Origin: JAKAKT01 sp041305385
Lineage (GTDB): Archaea > Micrarchaeota > Micrarchaeia > Burarchaeales > JAKAKT01
DNA length: 44,505 bases
NCBI GenBank assembly: GCA_041305385.1
Contig: JBFYLO010000069.1
Location: 1-44,505, forward strand
Direction: 5' to 3'
Each line of letters starts with the position of its first letter. Position 1 is the stretch's first letter. The notes beneath the pieces are model-generated. The model saw only the letters and a list, made by a program, of their open reading frames with translations, did no database searches and was not told where the DNA came from. The position numbers were made by a program, and so were the translations under genes. Shown here one piece after another: positions 16,443 through 24,165 of the stretch.

Positions 16443-16501
16443 ATTGCGAGGGAGATTAAGCTCGCGATGAAGGGGAAGAGGCTCGCGGAAGTAGTTTATT
16501 A
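16443..16501 (+). repeat. 59-bp direct repeat, copy 2 (orphan purP2 tail)
   Basis: Perfect copy of the purP2 3' end, here without the rest of the gene. It lies just after the start of the inserted membrane-protein gene and four bases before the stop of the next minus-strand gene. Confidence 0.95.
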
Positions 16502-16505
16502 GCCT

Positions 16506-17075
16506 TCAGTCCTCGCCTTTTGAGACTTTGACCATTGTCTCCAGGGACTTCTCAATTCCCAGTGCAACTTGGGAACGATAGTCGTCTTTTGAGATGTCCC
16601 TGTCAAGATAGGGAAAGAATATCGAAATCCTTCCGTCCATTATCTTCACGGGGCCGCCATGCTCCTCGAGCAGCTCCTCCAGGTATTCGGTGTTCCTGTC
16701 GCAGAAAGATTTGGCGAGCTGGAGATTGTCGGTCCGGAGCATGAAATTCAGGTAGATTTTTCCGGAGTTGAGCGTCTCGGCTATGAAACGCCGGATTTTC
16801 CCGAAAATCGAATAACTTATGTTCCGCCCTTTTGGAAAATGGCCTATTTCGATTTGGTAGGGCGAGGGGAAGTCAAGGGAGAGGTCTGCTCCGGACCCAT
16901 CTTTTCTCTTCGCAAGCCGGTAGCTGAACCCCGAGCAGGAGCCCGAGAATGAAGAATCCGGCGACACGAGGAATTTCCTAATCCGTGGCAGTTCCTCGGA
17001 CATCTCTTTTTCCATTGCCGCGCGCGCTTGGGCGCCAGGGGACACAAGCGAAGACATCGGGAAGAGCGTTGTCAT
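16506..17075 (-). CDS. Hypothetical protein
   Basis: 189 residues from the ATG at 17075; the longer frame would run through the tRNA gene and is rejected. The minus-strand TATTAATATA at about 17091-17100 predicts a start close to this ATG, so the message is probably leaderless. No signal peptide or membrane helix stands out. There is a helix around LRTDNLQLAKSFCDRNTEYLE and a strand-rich end (KIMDGRISIFFPYLD). No family recognised; the mixed alpha/beta look is compatible with a small sensor-like domain, but that is speculation. Confidence 0.62.
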   Translation of the reverse strand: MTTLFPMSSLVSPGAQARAAMEKEMSEELPRIRKFLVSPDSSFSGSCSGFSYRLAKRKDGSGADLSLDFPSPYQIEIGHFPKGRNISYSIFGKIRRFIAETLNSGKIYLNFMLRTDNLQLAKSFCDRNTEYLEELLEEHGGPVKIMDGRISIFFPYLDRDISKDDYRSQVALGIEKSLETMVKVSKGED

Positions 17076-17127
17076 GGATAGGTTGGGCGCTATATTAATA
17101 AAACTTTTAATCAAAGTAATGGAAGCA

Positions 17128-17379
17128 GGGCCCGTGGCGCAGCCTGGATAGCGCGGCAGCCTTCTAAGCGAATTATTAAAATAATTCACACAGAAAGCTG
17201 TAGGTCGCGGGTTCAAAACGAAATCCCTTTTCTTTGAAAAGAAAAGGTCTTTCGATGTCCCAAAAGAAAAACGACTGGGACTACCCCGAAAGAAAACCGG
17301 GGTTGTCCCGAAGAAAAACGGGTTTTCGGGTTCAAGGCCTGGAACTCGGGACTCGGGATTGGAATTCCCGTCGGGCCCG
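17128..17379 (+). tRNA. tRNA-Arg(UCU) with two introns
   Basis: Exons fold into a 75-nt cloverleaf. Acceptor GGGCCCG 17128-17134 pairs with CGGGCCC 17372-17378, discriminator G; D stem GCGC 17137-17140 with 17151-17154; anticodon stem GCAGC 17156-17160 with GCTGT 17197-17201; anticodon loop CTTCTA plus A17196 with anticodon TCT; T stem GCGGG 17207-17211 with CCCGT 17367-17371. Intron 1 is about 17167-17195 (29 nt, position 37/38), built on a GAATTAT/ATAATTC hairpin. Intron 2 is about 17218-17365 (148 nt, position 59/60) in the T loop. At its ends T54-A57 can pair with 17360-17363 (one G-U), leaving a 3-nt bulge ATT on the 3' side, as in a bulge-helix-bulge; the 5' bulge is wider than canonical. 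No CCA is encoded. Confidence 0.85.
17218..17365 (+). other. 148-nt T-loop insertion of tRNA-Arg, made of serial hairpins
   Basis: Seen in order: CCTTTTCTTT 17226-17235 against AAAGAAAAGG 17238-17247; GTCCCA 17257-17262 against TGGGAC 17276-17281; ACCCCG 17283-17288 against CGGGGT 17298-17303; CCCG 17307-17310 against CGGG 17319-17322. Loops are A-rich (AAAGAAAA-type). ATCCC 17223-17227 with GGGAT 17355-17359 closes the whole insertion next to the splice helix. No ORF is credible inside. A large intron is the simplest reading; an inserted hairpin element now tolerated as an intron is the alternative. Confidence 0.75.
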
Positions 17380-17513
17380 TAAAGTGAGGAGGGGGTCAGG
17401 CGCTATTCGCCTGTCGGCGAATGCGCTGCGCTTTTGGCGCAAGCCAAAATGCGCAGGAGGAGCCTGAAACTGGGGGGAGGAGACTTCCTCCCCGCGGTTC
17501 GGCGTCGGGCCCG
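17380..17513 (+). repeat. Nested-hairpin element following the tRNA, ending in a copy of the tRNA 3' end
   Basis: A closing stem TCAGGC 17396-17401 with GCCTGA 17462-17467 encloses two arms: ATTCGCC 17405-17411 with GGCGAAT 17416-17422, and TTTTGGC 17432-17438 with GCCAAAA 17443-17449 on a GCAA loop. Each arm is extended by GCGC/GCGC with a bulged T. A third hairpin GGGGAGGA/TCCTCCCC follows at about 17475-17494. The 11 bases CGTCGGGCCCG that end the tRNA (17369-17379) are repeated exactly at 17503-17513. It contains copy R1 of the dispersed repeat (17456-17502). Confidence 0.75.
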
Positions 17514-17535
17514 CTATAGCTAAGGGGGTGTTCAC

Positions 17536-17796
17536 GTGGCCGACCACGAAAAAAGGATACAGCAGATAATTTCACTTATGGAAGATCTTGTGAACGACTC
17601 CTCGATTCCGAAAAACATACGGAAGAATGTGAAGGAGGCCAGGGACAGGCTCTCCACGGATGAGAACCCTGTCGTGAAGGCAAGCTCGGCCATATACTCG
17701 CTCAGCGAGGTGAGCGAGGACATCAACATGCCGATTCACGCGAGAACCCAGATCTGGACCATACTCTCAGCCCTTGAGACCATAAGGGAGAAATAG
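17536..17796 (+). CDS. UPF0147 family protein
   Basis: 86 residues, all-helical, a match to the small archaeal UPF0147 family by MEDLVNDSSIPKNIRKNVKEA-like and KASSAIYSLSEVSEDINMP segments (each read piecewise). The function is not established. The start is GTG at 17536, with GGGGGTG upstream as ribosome-binding site. It is 13 bases ahead of DP1, so it belongs to the PolD operon, which is the only functional hint. Confidence 0.9.
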   Translation: MADHEKRIQQIISLMEDLVNDSSIPKNIRKNVKEARDRLSTDENPVVKASSAIYSLSEVSEDINMPIHARTQIWTILSALETIREK

Positions 17797-17809
17797 ACGA
17801 GGGGTTGCT

Positions 17810-19318
17810 GTGGAGCTTGAGGAGGCTCTCAAGAAGATAAACCAAGCGGACATGCTGGTTTCACCCGACGCGGTGGAGCTCCTTAAGAAGACCGAGAACC
17901 TCGGGGAGCTCGTGGGCCTGATTCTTTCCGAGAAGGATTTTCTCATCACTGCTGAGAAAATAAGCTCGCTTCTCAAGAAGGGGGAAGAGAAGAAGATACC
18001 GCTCCCTGTTGAGGTGCTGCGGAACCCGGAGTTCAAGCCTCTTGCTGCAGAATATTCCGCACGGATTTCAGTTGACAAGACAAGCGACGTGAGCGGAAAG
18101 TCGAAATGCACCGGCAGCGTCGAGGACTTCGTCTCGTATTTCAGGAGCAGGTTCGAGCAGACCGAGAGGATATTGAAGGGCCGAGTCCACAACCTGAGCA
18201 GCGCGACCACCAAGTCCCTCCCGGGATACGGCAATGGGACGAGGGTCAGGCTGTGCGGCATGGTGAACTCGAAGCGGAAGACCAAGAAGGGGAACCTGCT
18301 CCTGGAGCTCGAGGATGAGCACGGGACCGTGAAGGTTCTGGCGCTCGATGACAGGAGGGAGAAGGCCCAGTCCTGCTTCGACAAGGCGAACACGCTTTTG
18401 CTTGATGAGGTGGTCGCAGTGGACGGCAGGATTTCCGACCCGTTCCTCATTGCCGAGGACATCGTATGGCCGGAATTGCCCGTGAAGGAGCAGAAGCTGT
18501 GCGAGGAGGACCTCTGCATCGCATTCATGTCCGACATTCATTTTGGAAGCAGGTATTTCCTCGAGAAAAGCTTCGCGCACATGGCCCAGTGGCTCAACGG
18601 AGGAATCGGGAACGAAAAGAACCGGGAGACTGCTGGGAAAATAAAATATCTGCTGATAGCCGGCGATGTGGTAGATGGGATTGGCGTCTATCCAAAGCAG
18701 GAGAACGAGCTGATTGTAAAGGACGTTTATGAGCAATACTCGATGCTCTCGAAATTTCTCGAGGGGCTGCCGGACTACATAGAAGTGGTGGTCTCTCCGG
18801 GAAACCACGACGCCGTGAGAAGGGCCGAGCCACAGCCGAGGCTGTCGGAGGGGCTGATGGGCGAGGCCTGCAACTTCTCAAACGTGCATTCCATCGGCAG
18901 CCCTACCTATGTCCAGATAAACGACCTGAAAGTGCTCGTATACCATGGGACGTCCCTTGACTCGATAATCGCCACCACGGCGGGATGCGATTACCTGCAC
19001 CCCGAAAGGCCCATGCTTGAGCTCATGAAGAGGAGGAACCTGAGCCCCATTTACGGGGACAACCCCATTGTTCCAGAGGAGCGGGATTACCTCGTGATTG
19101 GCGAGCCCCCTGACCTGGTCCACATGGGCCACGTTCACAAGAACGGATACATGCTTTACAGGGGCGTCTCGCTGATCAACTCAGGAACCTGGCAGGGCAG
19201 GACTGACTTCCAGGTGAAACAGGGCCATGTCCCGAGCCCCTGCATCATGCCGGTCTATGAGATGAAAACCGGAAAGACGAGGAATGTGGATTTCTCGAGC
19301 GAGGGCCAGGAATCCTGA
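17810..19318 (+). CDS. polB: DNA polymerase D small subunit DP1 (3'-5' exonuclease)
   Basis: 502 residues. DP1 is the proofreading Mre11-like nuclease of the archaeal replicative polymerase. N-terminal residues 1-60 are a helical domain, followed by a linker, an OB fold at about 140-215, and a calcineurin-like phosphodiesterase domain: SDIHFG at 241-246, AGDVVDG at 284-290, GNHD at 331-334, then HGTSLDS and HMGHVHKNG. All metal ligands appear intact. The start is GTG at 17810. DP2 begins ten bases after its stop, the standard adjacency for coupled synthesis of the heterodimer. Confidence 0.97.
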   Translation: MELEEALKKINQADMLVSPDAVELLKKTENLGELVGLILSEKDFLITAEKISSLLKKGEEKKIPLPVEVLRNPEFKPLAAEYSARISVDKTSDVSGKSKCTGSVEDFVSYFRSRFEQTERILKGRVHNLSSATTKSLPGYGNGTRVRLCGMVNSKRKTKKGNLLLELEDEHGTVKVLALDDRREKAQSCFDKANTLLLDEVVAVDGRISDPFLIAEDIVWPELPVKEQKLCEEDLCIAFMSDIHFGSRYFLEKSFAHMAQWLNGGIGNEKNRETAGKIKYLLIAGDVVDGIGVYPKQENELIVKDVYEQYSMLSKFLEGLPDYIEVVVSPGNHDAVRRAEPQPRLSEGLMGEACNFSNVHSIGSPTYVQINDLKVLVYHGTSLDSIIATTAGCDYLHPERPMLELMKRRNLSPIYGDNPIVPEERDYLVIGEPPDLVHMGHVHKNGYMLYRGVSLINSGTWQGRTDFQVKQGHVPSPCIMPVYEMKTGKTRNVDFSSEGQES

Positions 19319-19328
19319 AGGTGCGCGA

Positions 19329-22300
19329 ATGGACAAGTATTTCGAGGAGCTGCATAGGAGGTTCGAGGCAGCCTACGCCATCGCAGGGGAGGCGCGGAAA
19401 GCCAACTGGGACCCGAGCCCTGAGGTCGAGATAATCCCGGCCCAGGACATGGCTGCGAGGGTCGAGGGAATCGTCGGGCCCAAGGGAGTCTCCGAAGAGA
19501 TAAGGAAGCTGAAAGAAGAGAAATCCTCCGAGTTCGTTGCATTCGACATTGTGAAGAGCATACTGCAGGGGAACTATGGCAAGAGGGACAAGGAAGCCCT
19601 CATCGACCAAGCTGTCAGAACCGGAGTGGCGATATTGACCGAGGGAGTGCTTGTTGCGCCCACTGAGGGCATCGCAAGGATAAGGATAAACAAAAACCCG
19701 GATGGAAGCGATTACCTCTCGGTCTATTTTGCCGGCCCGATAAGGTCCGCGGGAGGGACTATCGCAGCCTTGAGCGTCGTCCTCGCGGACATAGCGAGGC
19801 TCGAGATGGGCGTATCGGCCTACAGGCCAACGCAAACCGCGCTCGAGAGGTATGTCGAGGAAGTCTACCTTTATGATGCCCGGGGGGCAAGGCTCCAGTA
19901 CAAGCCCACTGAGGATGAGATACGGCAGATTGTGAGGAACTGCCCAGTCTGCATCGATGGCGACCCGACTGAGGAGTTCGAGGTTTCGGTTTACAAGAAC
20001 GTGCCGGGCATGGAGACGAACAGGGTAAGGGGCGGGATTGCGCTCGTAATCGGGGAGGGGATAGCGCAGAAGGCGAGCAAAGTCCTGAAATACACGAAGA
20101 GGGTGGGGCTGAACTGGGACTGGCTCGAGAGCCTTGTGAAAATCCCAAAGAAAGAGGGGGACTCGGAGATAAAGCCGAATTCGAAATTTCTCGAGGATAT
20201 AGTCGCTGGCAGGCCCATCTTCGCATATCCATCATCGAAAGGCGGCTTCAGGCTTAGGTATGGCAGGAGCAGGATGACGGGAATCGCCGCTAAGGCGGTC
20301 CACCCGGCCACCATGTATATTCTGGATGAATTCCTGGCAGTGGGAACGCAGATGAGAGTCGAGAGGCCGGGGAAGGGCTGCGTTGTCTCCCCATGCGACT
20401 CGATTGAGGGCCCGGTGGTGAAGCTCACGGATGGCAGCGTGAGGAGGGTCTCGAGTGCCGAGGAGGCCCGGAGCCTCAAAGGGCAGGTGGAGGAAGTCCT
20501 CTCCCTTGGCGACATACTCGTGACCTATGGGGATTTCAGGAAGTCGAACCACCCGCTCATGCCTTCTGGCTGGTGCGAGGAGTGGTGGGCGCTCGAGCTT
20601 GCAGCTGCTGGAGGGGGGAAGGTTGAGCATGGGAAGCTCGGGGCTGAGGAGGCATTCAAGATTTCAGAAAAGCATGGAATCCCCCTGCACCCGAAGTACA
20701 CTTACCCCTGGCACGACATAAACCAGGAGCATCTGGCGCAGCTCGCCGAGTGGATTGGGACGGGAAAGCTTGATTACGACTGGTTCAGGCTCAGGGAGAT
20801 GCAGATTGAGAGCTCCCCTGTGAAAAGGGTTCTCGAAGAGCTGTGCGTCCCCCATTCAGTCAGGGGCAAGTATGTTGTGATTGACCCTGACAATGCCTAT
20901 GCTTTGCTCAGGTCCCTAGGGGCGCTTAAGGGAAGGGGAATCTCGCTCGAGAATTTCAAAAAGGAGTATTCGAAGGATAAGCCCGTACTCGAAATCATAG
21001 GCAGGCTCGCCGGAGTCAAGGTAACGAAGAAAGCCCCGACTTACATAGGGGCAAGGATGGGGAGGCCTGAGAAGGCCAAGGAAAGGCTCATGAAGCCAGC
21101 GCCCAATATCCTCTTCCCAGTGGGAGAGGCTGGGGGGAAGATAAGGAGCGTAATGAAGGCCTACGGGGGCTCGGGCGGCGGGCAGGAGGGAGAAATCTCC
21201 GGGGAAGTTGCAAGGCTCAGGTGCCCGTCATGCGGGAAAGTTACGGTGCTGAACCGGTGCCCCTCTTGCGGAGTCAGGACCAATCCTGAGAGGACGTGCA
21301 TAAAGTGCGGGAAGAAGGGGGATGGGGATGAGTGCCCGTGCGGCTCGAAAACCTCGACCTACGACACCCGGACCTTTGACCTTAAGAAAATGTTTGATGC
21401 AGCTTCCGAGAGATGCGGAGGCTATTCCCCGAGCGACATAAAGGGCATCAGAGGAATGAGCAGCAGGTCTAAAATCCCGGAGCCTCTTGAGAAGGGAATC
21501 CTGAGGGCCAAGCATGGGGTTTTCGTTTTCAAGGATGGAACGGCGAGGTTCGATGCAACGGACATGGTACTCACGCATTTCAAGCCATCCGAGGTCAGAG
21601 TGGACCCGCAGAAGCTCAGGGAGCTAGGCTATGAGAAGGATTATAAGGGGAATGAACTGAAGTCGCCGGACCAGTTGCTCGAGCTGAAAGTGCAGGACAT
21701 ACTGGTTTCCGAGAGCGGGGCGGATTACCTGATGGGGGTTGCTGCATTTATCGATGACTTGCTACTTTACCTCTACAAACTCCCGCCGTTTTACAATATC
21801 AAGAGCCGGGAGGACATCGTCGGCCAGCTCATCGTCGGGCTTTCCCCGCACACCTCGTGCGGTGTCCTGGGCAGGATTGCCGGGTTCACCAAGGCCAGGG
21901 TCGGGTTCGCCCACCCCTATTTCCATTCAGCTAAACGGCGTAATTGTGATGGCGATGAGGACAGCATCATGCTGCTCATGGACGCCCTGCTGAACTTCTC
22001 CCGCGATTTCCTCCCGGAGAGCAGGGGGAGCACCATGGACGCATCCATAGTTCTTTCGACTTCCATTGACCCGAGGGAGATTGACGACGAGGTGCACGCC
22101 ATGGAGGCGTGCTACGATTATCCTCTCGAGCTTTATAGGAAGTCCCTCGAGCTCGCGAACCCTGGGGAGATAAAACTCCCGAGGGTGGCGGACAGGCTCG
22201 GGAAGCCTGAGCAATACGGGGGGATTCCGTTCACCCACGATTCGAGTTGCATAGATGACGCGCCCCTCAAGACCACCTATGTGGAGCTCAAGAGCATGCG

Positions 22301-22691
22301 GGAGAAGATAGACGCGCAGTTCGGGTTGACAGCGAAATTGAGGGCCGTCGACAATAGGGATGCCGCGGAGCGGGTGATTCTCAGCCATTTCCTCCCGGAC
22401 CTCTATGGGAATTTGCGCTCGTTCTCAAGGCAGGAGTTCCGCTGCGTCTCGTGCAATATGAAGTACAGGAGAGTCCCGCTGAGGGGCAAGTGCACGCGGT
22501 GCGGCGAGAGGTTGCTGTTAACAATTAATAAGGGCGGGATAGAGAAGTATCTGAAGATATCACAGGAGATTGCCGAGAGATATGACTTGCCCAGGTATCT
22601 GAAGCAGCGGCTCGCTCTGCTCGAGGAGGAGATAAGCTCGGTGTTCGAGGATGAGACGAGCAAGCAGTATAATTTGGCGCAGTTCATGTAG
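19329..22691 (+). CDS. polC: DNA polymerase D large subunit DP2
   Basis: 1120 residues, intein-free by length and continuity. It is the catalytic subunit of PolD, with an RNA-polymerase-like double-psi barrel core. Catalytic aspartates are Asp874 and Asp876 in NCDGDEDS. A zinc cluster lies at about 630-675 (CPSCG, RCPSCG, CIKCGKKG, CPCG) and a second at about 1037-1065 (CVSCN, CTRCG). The C terminus QYNLAQFM reads as a PIP box for PCNA binding, with Met in place of the last aromatic. The start ATG at 19329 gives the family N terminus MDKYFEELHRRFEAAYAIA. Confidence 0.98.
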   Translation: MDKYFEELHRRFEAAYAIAGEARKANWDPSPEVEIIPAQDMAARVEGIVGPKGVSEEIRKLKEEKSSEFVAFDIVKSILQGNYGKRDKEALIDQAVRTGVAILTEGVLVAPTEGIARIRINKNPDGSDYLSVYFAGPIRSAGGTIAALSVVLADIARLEMGVSAYRPTQTALERYVEEVYLYDARGARLQYKPTEDEIRQIVRNCPVCIDGDPTEEFEVSVYKNVPGMETNRVRGGIALVIGEGIAQKASKVLKYTKRVGLNWDWLESLVKIPKKEGDSEIKPNSKFLEDIVAGRPIFAYPSSKGGFRLRYGRSRMTGIAAKAVHPATMYILDEFLAVGTQMRVERPGKGCVVSPCDSIEGPVVKLTDGSVRRVSSAEEARSLKGQVEEVLSLGDILVTYGDFRKSNHPLMPSGWCEEWWALELAAAGGGKVEHGKLGAEEAFKISEKHGIPLHPKYTYPWHDINQEHLAQLAEWIGTGKLDYDWFRLREMQIESSPVKRVLEELCVPHSVRGKYVVIDPDNAYALLRSLGALKGRGISLENFKKEYSKDKPVLEIIGRLAGVKVTKKAPTYIGARMGRPEKAKERLMKPAPNILFPVGEAGGKIRSVMKAYGGSGGGQEGEISGEVARLRCPSCGKVTVLNRCPSCGVRTNPERTCIKCGKKGDGDECPCGSKTSTYDTRTFDLKKMFDAASERCGGYSPSDIKGIRGMSSRSKIPEPLEKGILRAKHGVFVFKDGTARFDATDMVLTHFKPSEVRVDPQKLRELGYEKDYKGNELKSPDQLLELKVQDILVSESGADYLMGVAAFIDDLLLYLYKLPPFYNIKSREDIVGQLIVGLSPHTSCGVLGRIAGFTKARVGFAHPYFHSAKRRNCDGDEDSIMLLMDALLNFSRDFLPESRGSTMDASIVLSTSIDPREIDDEVHAMEACYDYPLELYRKSLELANPGEIKLPRVADRLGKPEQYGGIPFTHDSSCIDDAPLKTTYVELKSMREKIDAQFGLTAKLRAVDNRDAAERVILSHFLPDLYGNLRSFSRQEFRCVSCNMKYRRVPLRGKCTRCGERLLLTINKGGIEKYLKISQEIAERYDLPRYLKQRLALLEEEISSVFEDETSKQYNLAQFM

Positions 22692-22700
22692 GATGAGATT

Positions 22701-24161
22701 ATGGGACGTATGCTCGACTACCTTGTTGATATAATGTTTCTCGCAGGGCTGCCGCTCCTGATTCCGGTTATTTATTCCTTTTACATGGAAGAGTCCTACG
22801 AGCCCATGCTCGTGGCGGTCCTGATACTGATACTCCCGGGAATCCCGAGATTCGTGGGGAGGTTTCTCTCGGGGTTGGGCAGATGGGCCAGGAGAATCAT
22901 TTTTGGGCCGGTATCGTTTTCCTGGAAGCTCAAAACCATATTGGAGTTTGAATTGGAGGATGAACGGAAGAAGGGAGAGGGGCTTTCCCAATCCGACGCC
23001 CTCGCGCTCGCTGCAATCAGCTGGGTCGTCATGCCAATGATAACGAGCATCCCGTACCTGTTTTATGGCTTCCCGCTGCAGAACTCGATTTTTGAGAGCA
23101 TGAGCGGGTGGACAGCGACCGGGCTCAGCACCATCAACGAGCCGGAATTGCTGCCCAGCGGCATGGTGCTCTTCAGGAGCTTCACCCAGTGGATAGGCGG
23201 GACGGGCATAGTGCTCTTTGCACTGTTGGTGATATCCTCCCCTGCTGCCGGCAGGCTTTTCTTTGCCGAGGGGAGGGAGAGCATAACTCTCGGGGCAAGA
23301 AACACCGTGAAAATGATATGGCTCATTTATGTGTTTTTCACTCTTCTCGGAGTAACGCTCTTCGCGCTCTCAGGATTCGACGGCCTTAGCTCGCTGAACA
23401 TGACCATGACTGCCGTCTCCACCGGGGGGTTCCTGCCGAACTCGATGTTCGTGTTCAATGACTTGCAGAAGGGGATATTCGTATTCCTCATGATTGCCGG
23501 GGCGACGAGCTTCGCATTGCATTTCAAGCTGGGCGGAGGGCAGTTCAGGGAGCTGCTCAGGAATACCGAATTCAGGATGATGATTTTCCTCATATTGCTC
23601 TTTGCCGCTTTTCTGGTGCTGACCACCGGGGACACCCCGGTTGACGCGATATTCGATGTGACTGCAGCCATATCCGGGGCCGGATTCACCATAAGGGACA
23701 TGTCGGTTTTCAGCGACCTCGCGAAGTATGTGCTGATACTGCTCATGGTCTCTGGGGCCTGCTCAGGCTCAACGACCGGGGCGATAAAGCTCTGGAGGAT
23801 ATTTGCGCTTTTTAAGACTCTCGGGAACAATGTCCGGAGGGTTTTTCTCCCAGAGGGCGCAGTGCAGGTGATAAAGATAAACGGGAAGGCGCTCACCAAT
23901 GCCCAGATAGTCGAGAGCGGGACTTTCATATTCATGTACATGTTCGTGCTGCTCGCAGGAGCCGGGTTGATTATGGCGGATGGGTTGAAGGGCATGGACG
24001 CCCTGTTCATTTCAGCATCGGCTTTCGGAAACGTGGGCCTGGCCACCATGAACGTTGGGTCACTGCCAGTAATGACAAAGGGAGTACTAGTAATTTTTAT
24101 GTACTTGGGAAGAATAGAGATATTGCCGAGCTTGGTCATGTTGAATTATTTGAGAAGGTGA
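22701..24161 (+). CDS. trkH: Trk/Ktr-type potassium uptake channel subunit
   Basis: 486 residues, mostly hydrophobic. The four pore loops that form the K+ filter are visible in order: GWTATGLSTIN, AVSTGGFLPNS, AISGAGFTIRD and SAFGNVGLATMN, each followed by a membrane helix. An arginine late in the protein (GRIEILPS) fits the family's end. It imports K+ together with the cytoplasmic TrkA protein encoded four bases downstream. The start is ATG 22701; the Met at codon 4 is possible. Confidence 0.95.
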   Translation: MGRMLDYLVDIMFLAGLPLLIPVIYSFYMEESYEPMLVAVLILILPGIPRFVGRFLSGLGRWARRIIFGPVSFSWKLKTILEFELEDERKKGEGLSQSDALALAAISWVVMPMITSIPYLFYGFPLQNSIFESMSGWTATGLSTINEPELLPSGMVLFRSFTQWIGGTGIVLFALLVISSPAAGRLFFAEGRESITLGARNTVKMIWLIYVFFTLLGVTLFALSGFDGLSSLNMTMTAVSTGGFLPNSMFVFNDLQKGIFVFLMIAGATSFALHFKLGGGQFRELLRNTEFRMMIFLILLFAAFLVLTTGDTPVDAIFDVTAAISGAGFTIRDMSVFSDLAKYVLILLMVSGACSGSTTGAIKLWRIFALFKTLGNNVRRVFLPEGAVQVIKINGKALTNAQIVESGTFIFMYMFVLLAGAGLIMADGLKGMDALFISASAFGNVGLATMNVGSLPVMTKGVLVIFMYLGRIEILPSLVMLNYLRR

Positions 24162-24165
24162 AATC

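Noticed and set aside
17076..17216. N-terminal extension of the 16506 gene
   Set aside because: It would translate across the tRNA-Arg exons; the ATG at 17075 fits the promoter.
17503..17513. Second copy of the tRNA end as the true 3' exon
   Set aside because: The bases before it (CGGCGT) cannot pair with the T stem GCGGG, whereas CCCGT at 17367-17371 can.
19329..22691. Intein in DP2
   Set aside because: DP2 often carries one, but the length (1120) and continuity around the catalytic DGDED leave no room.
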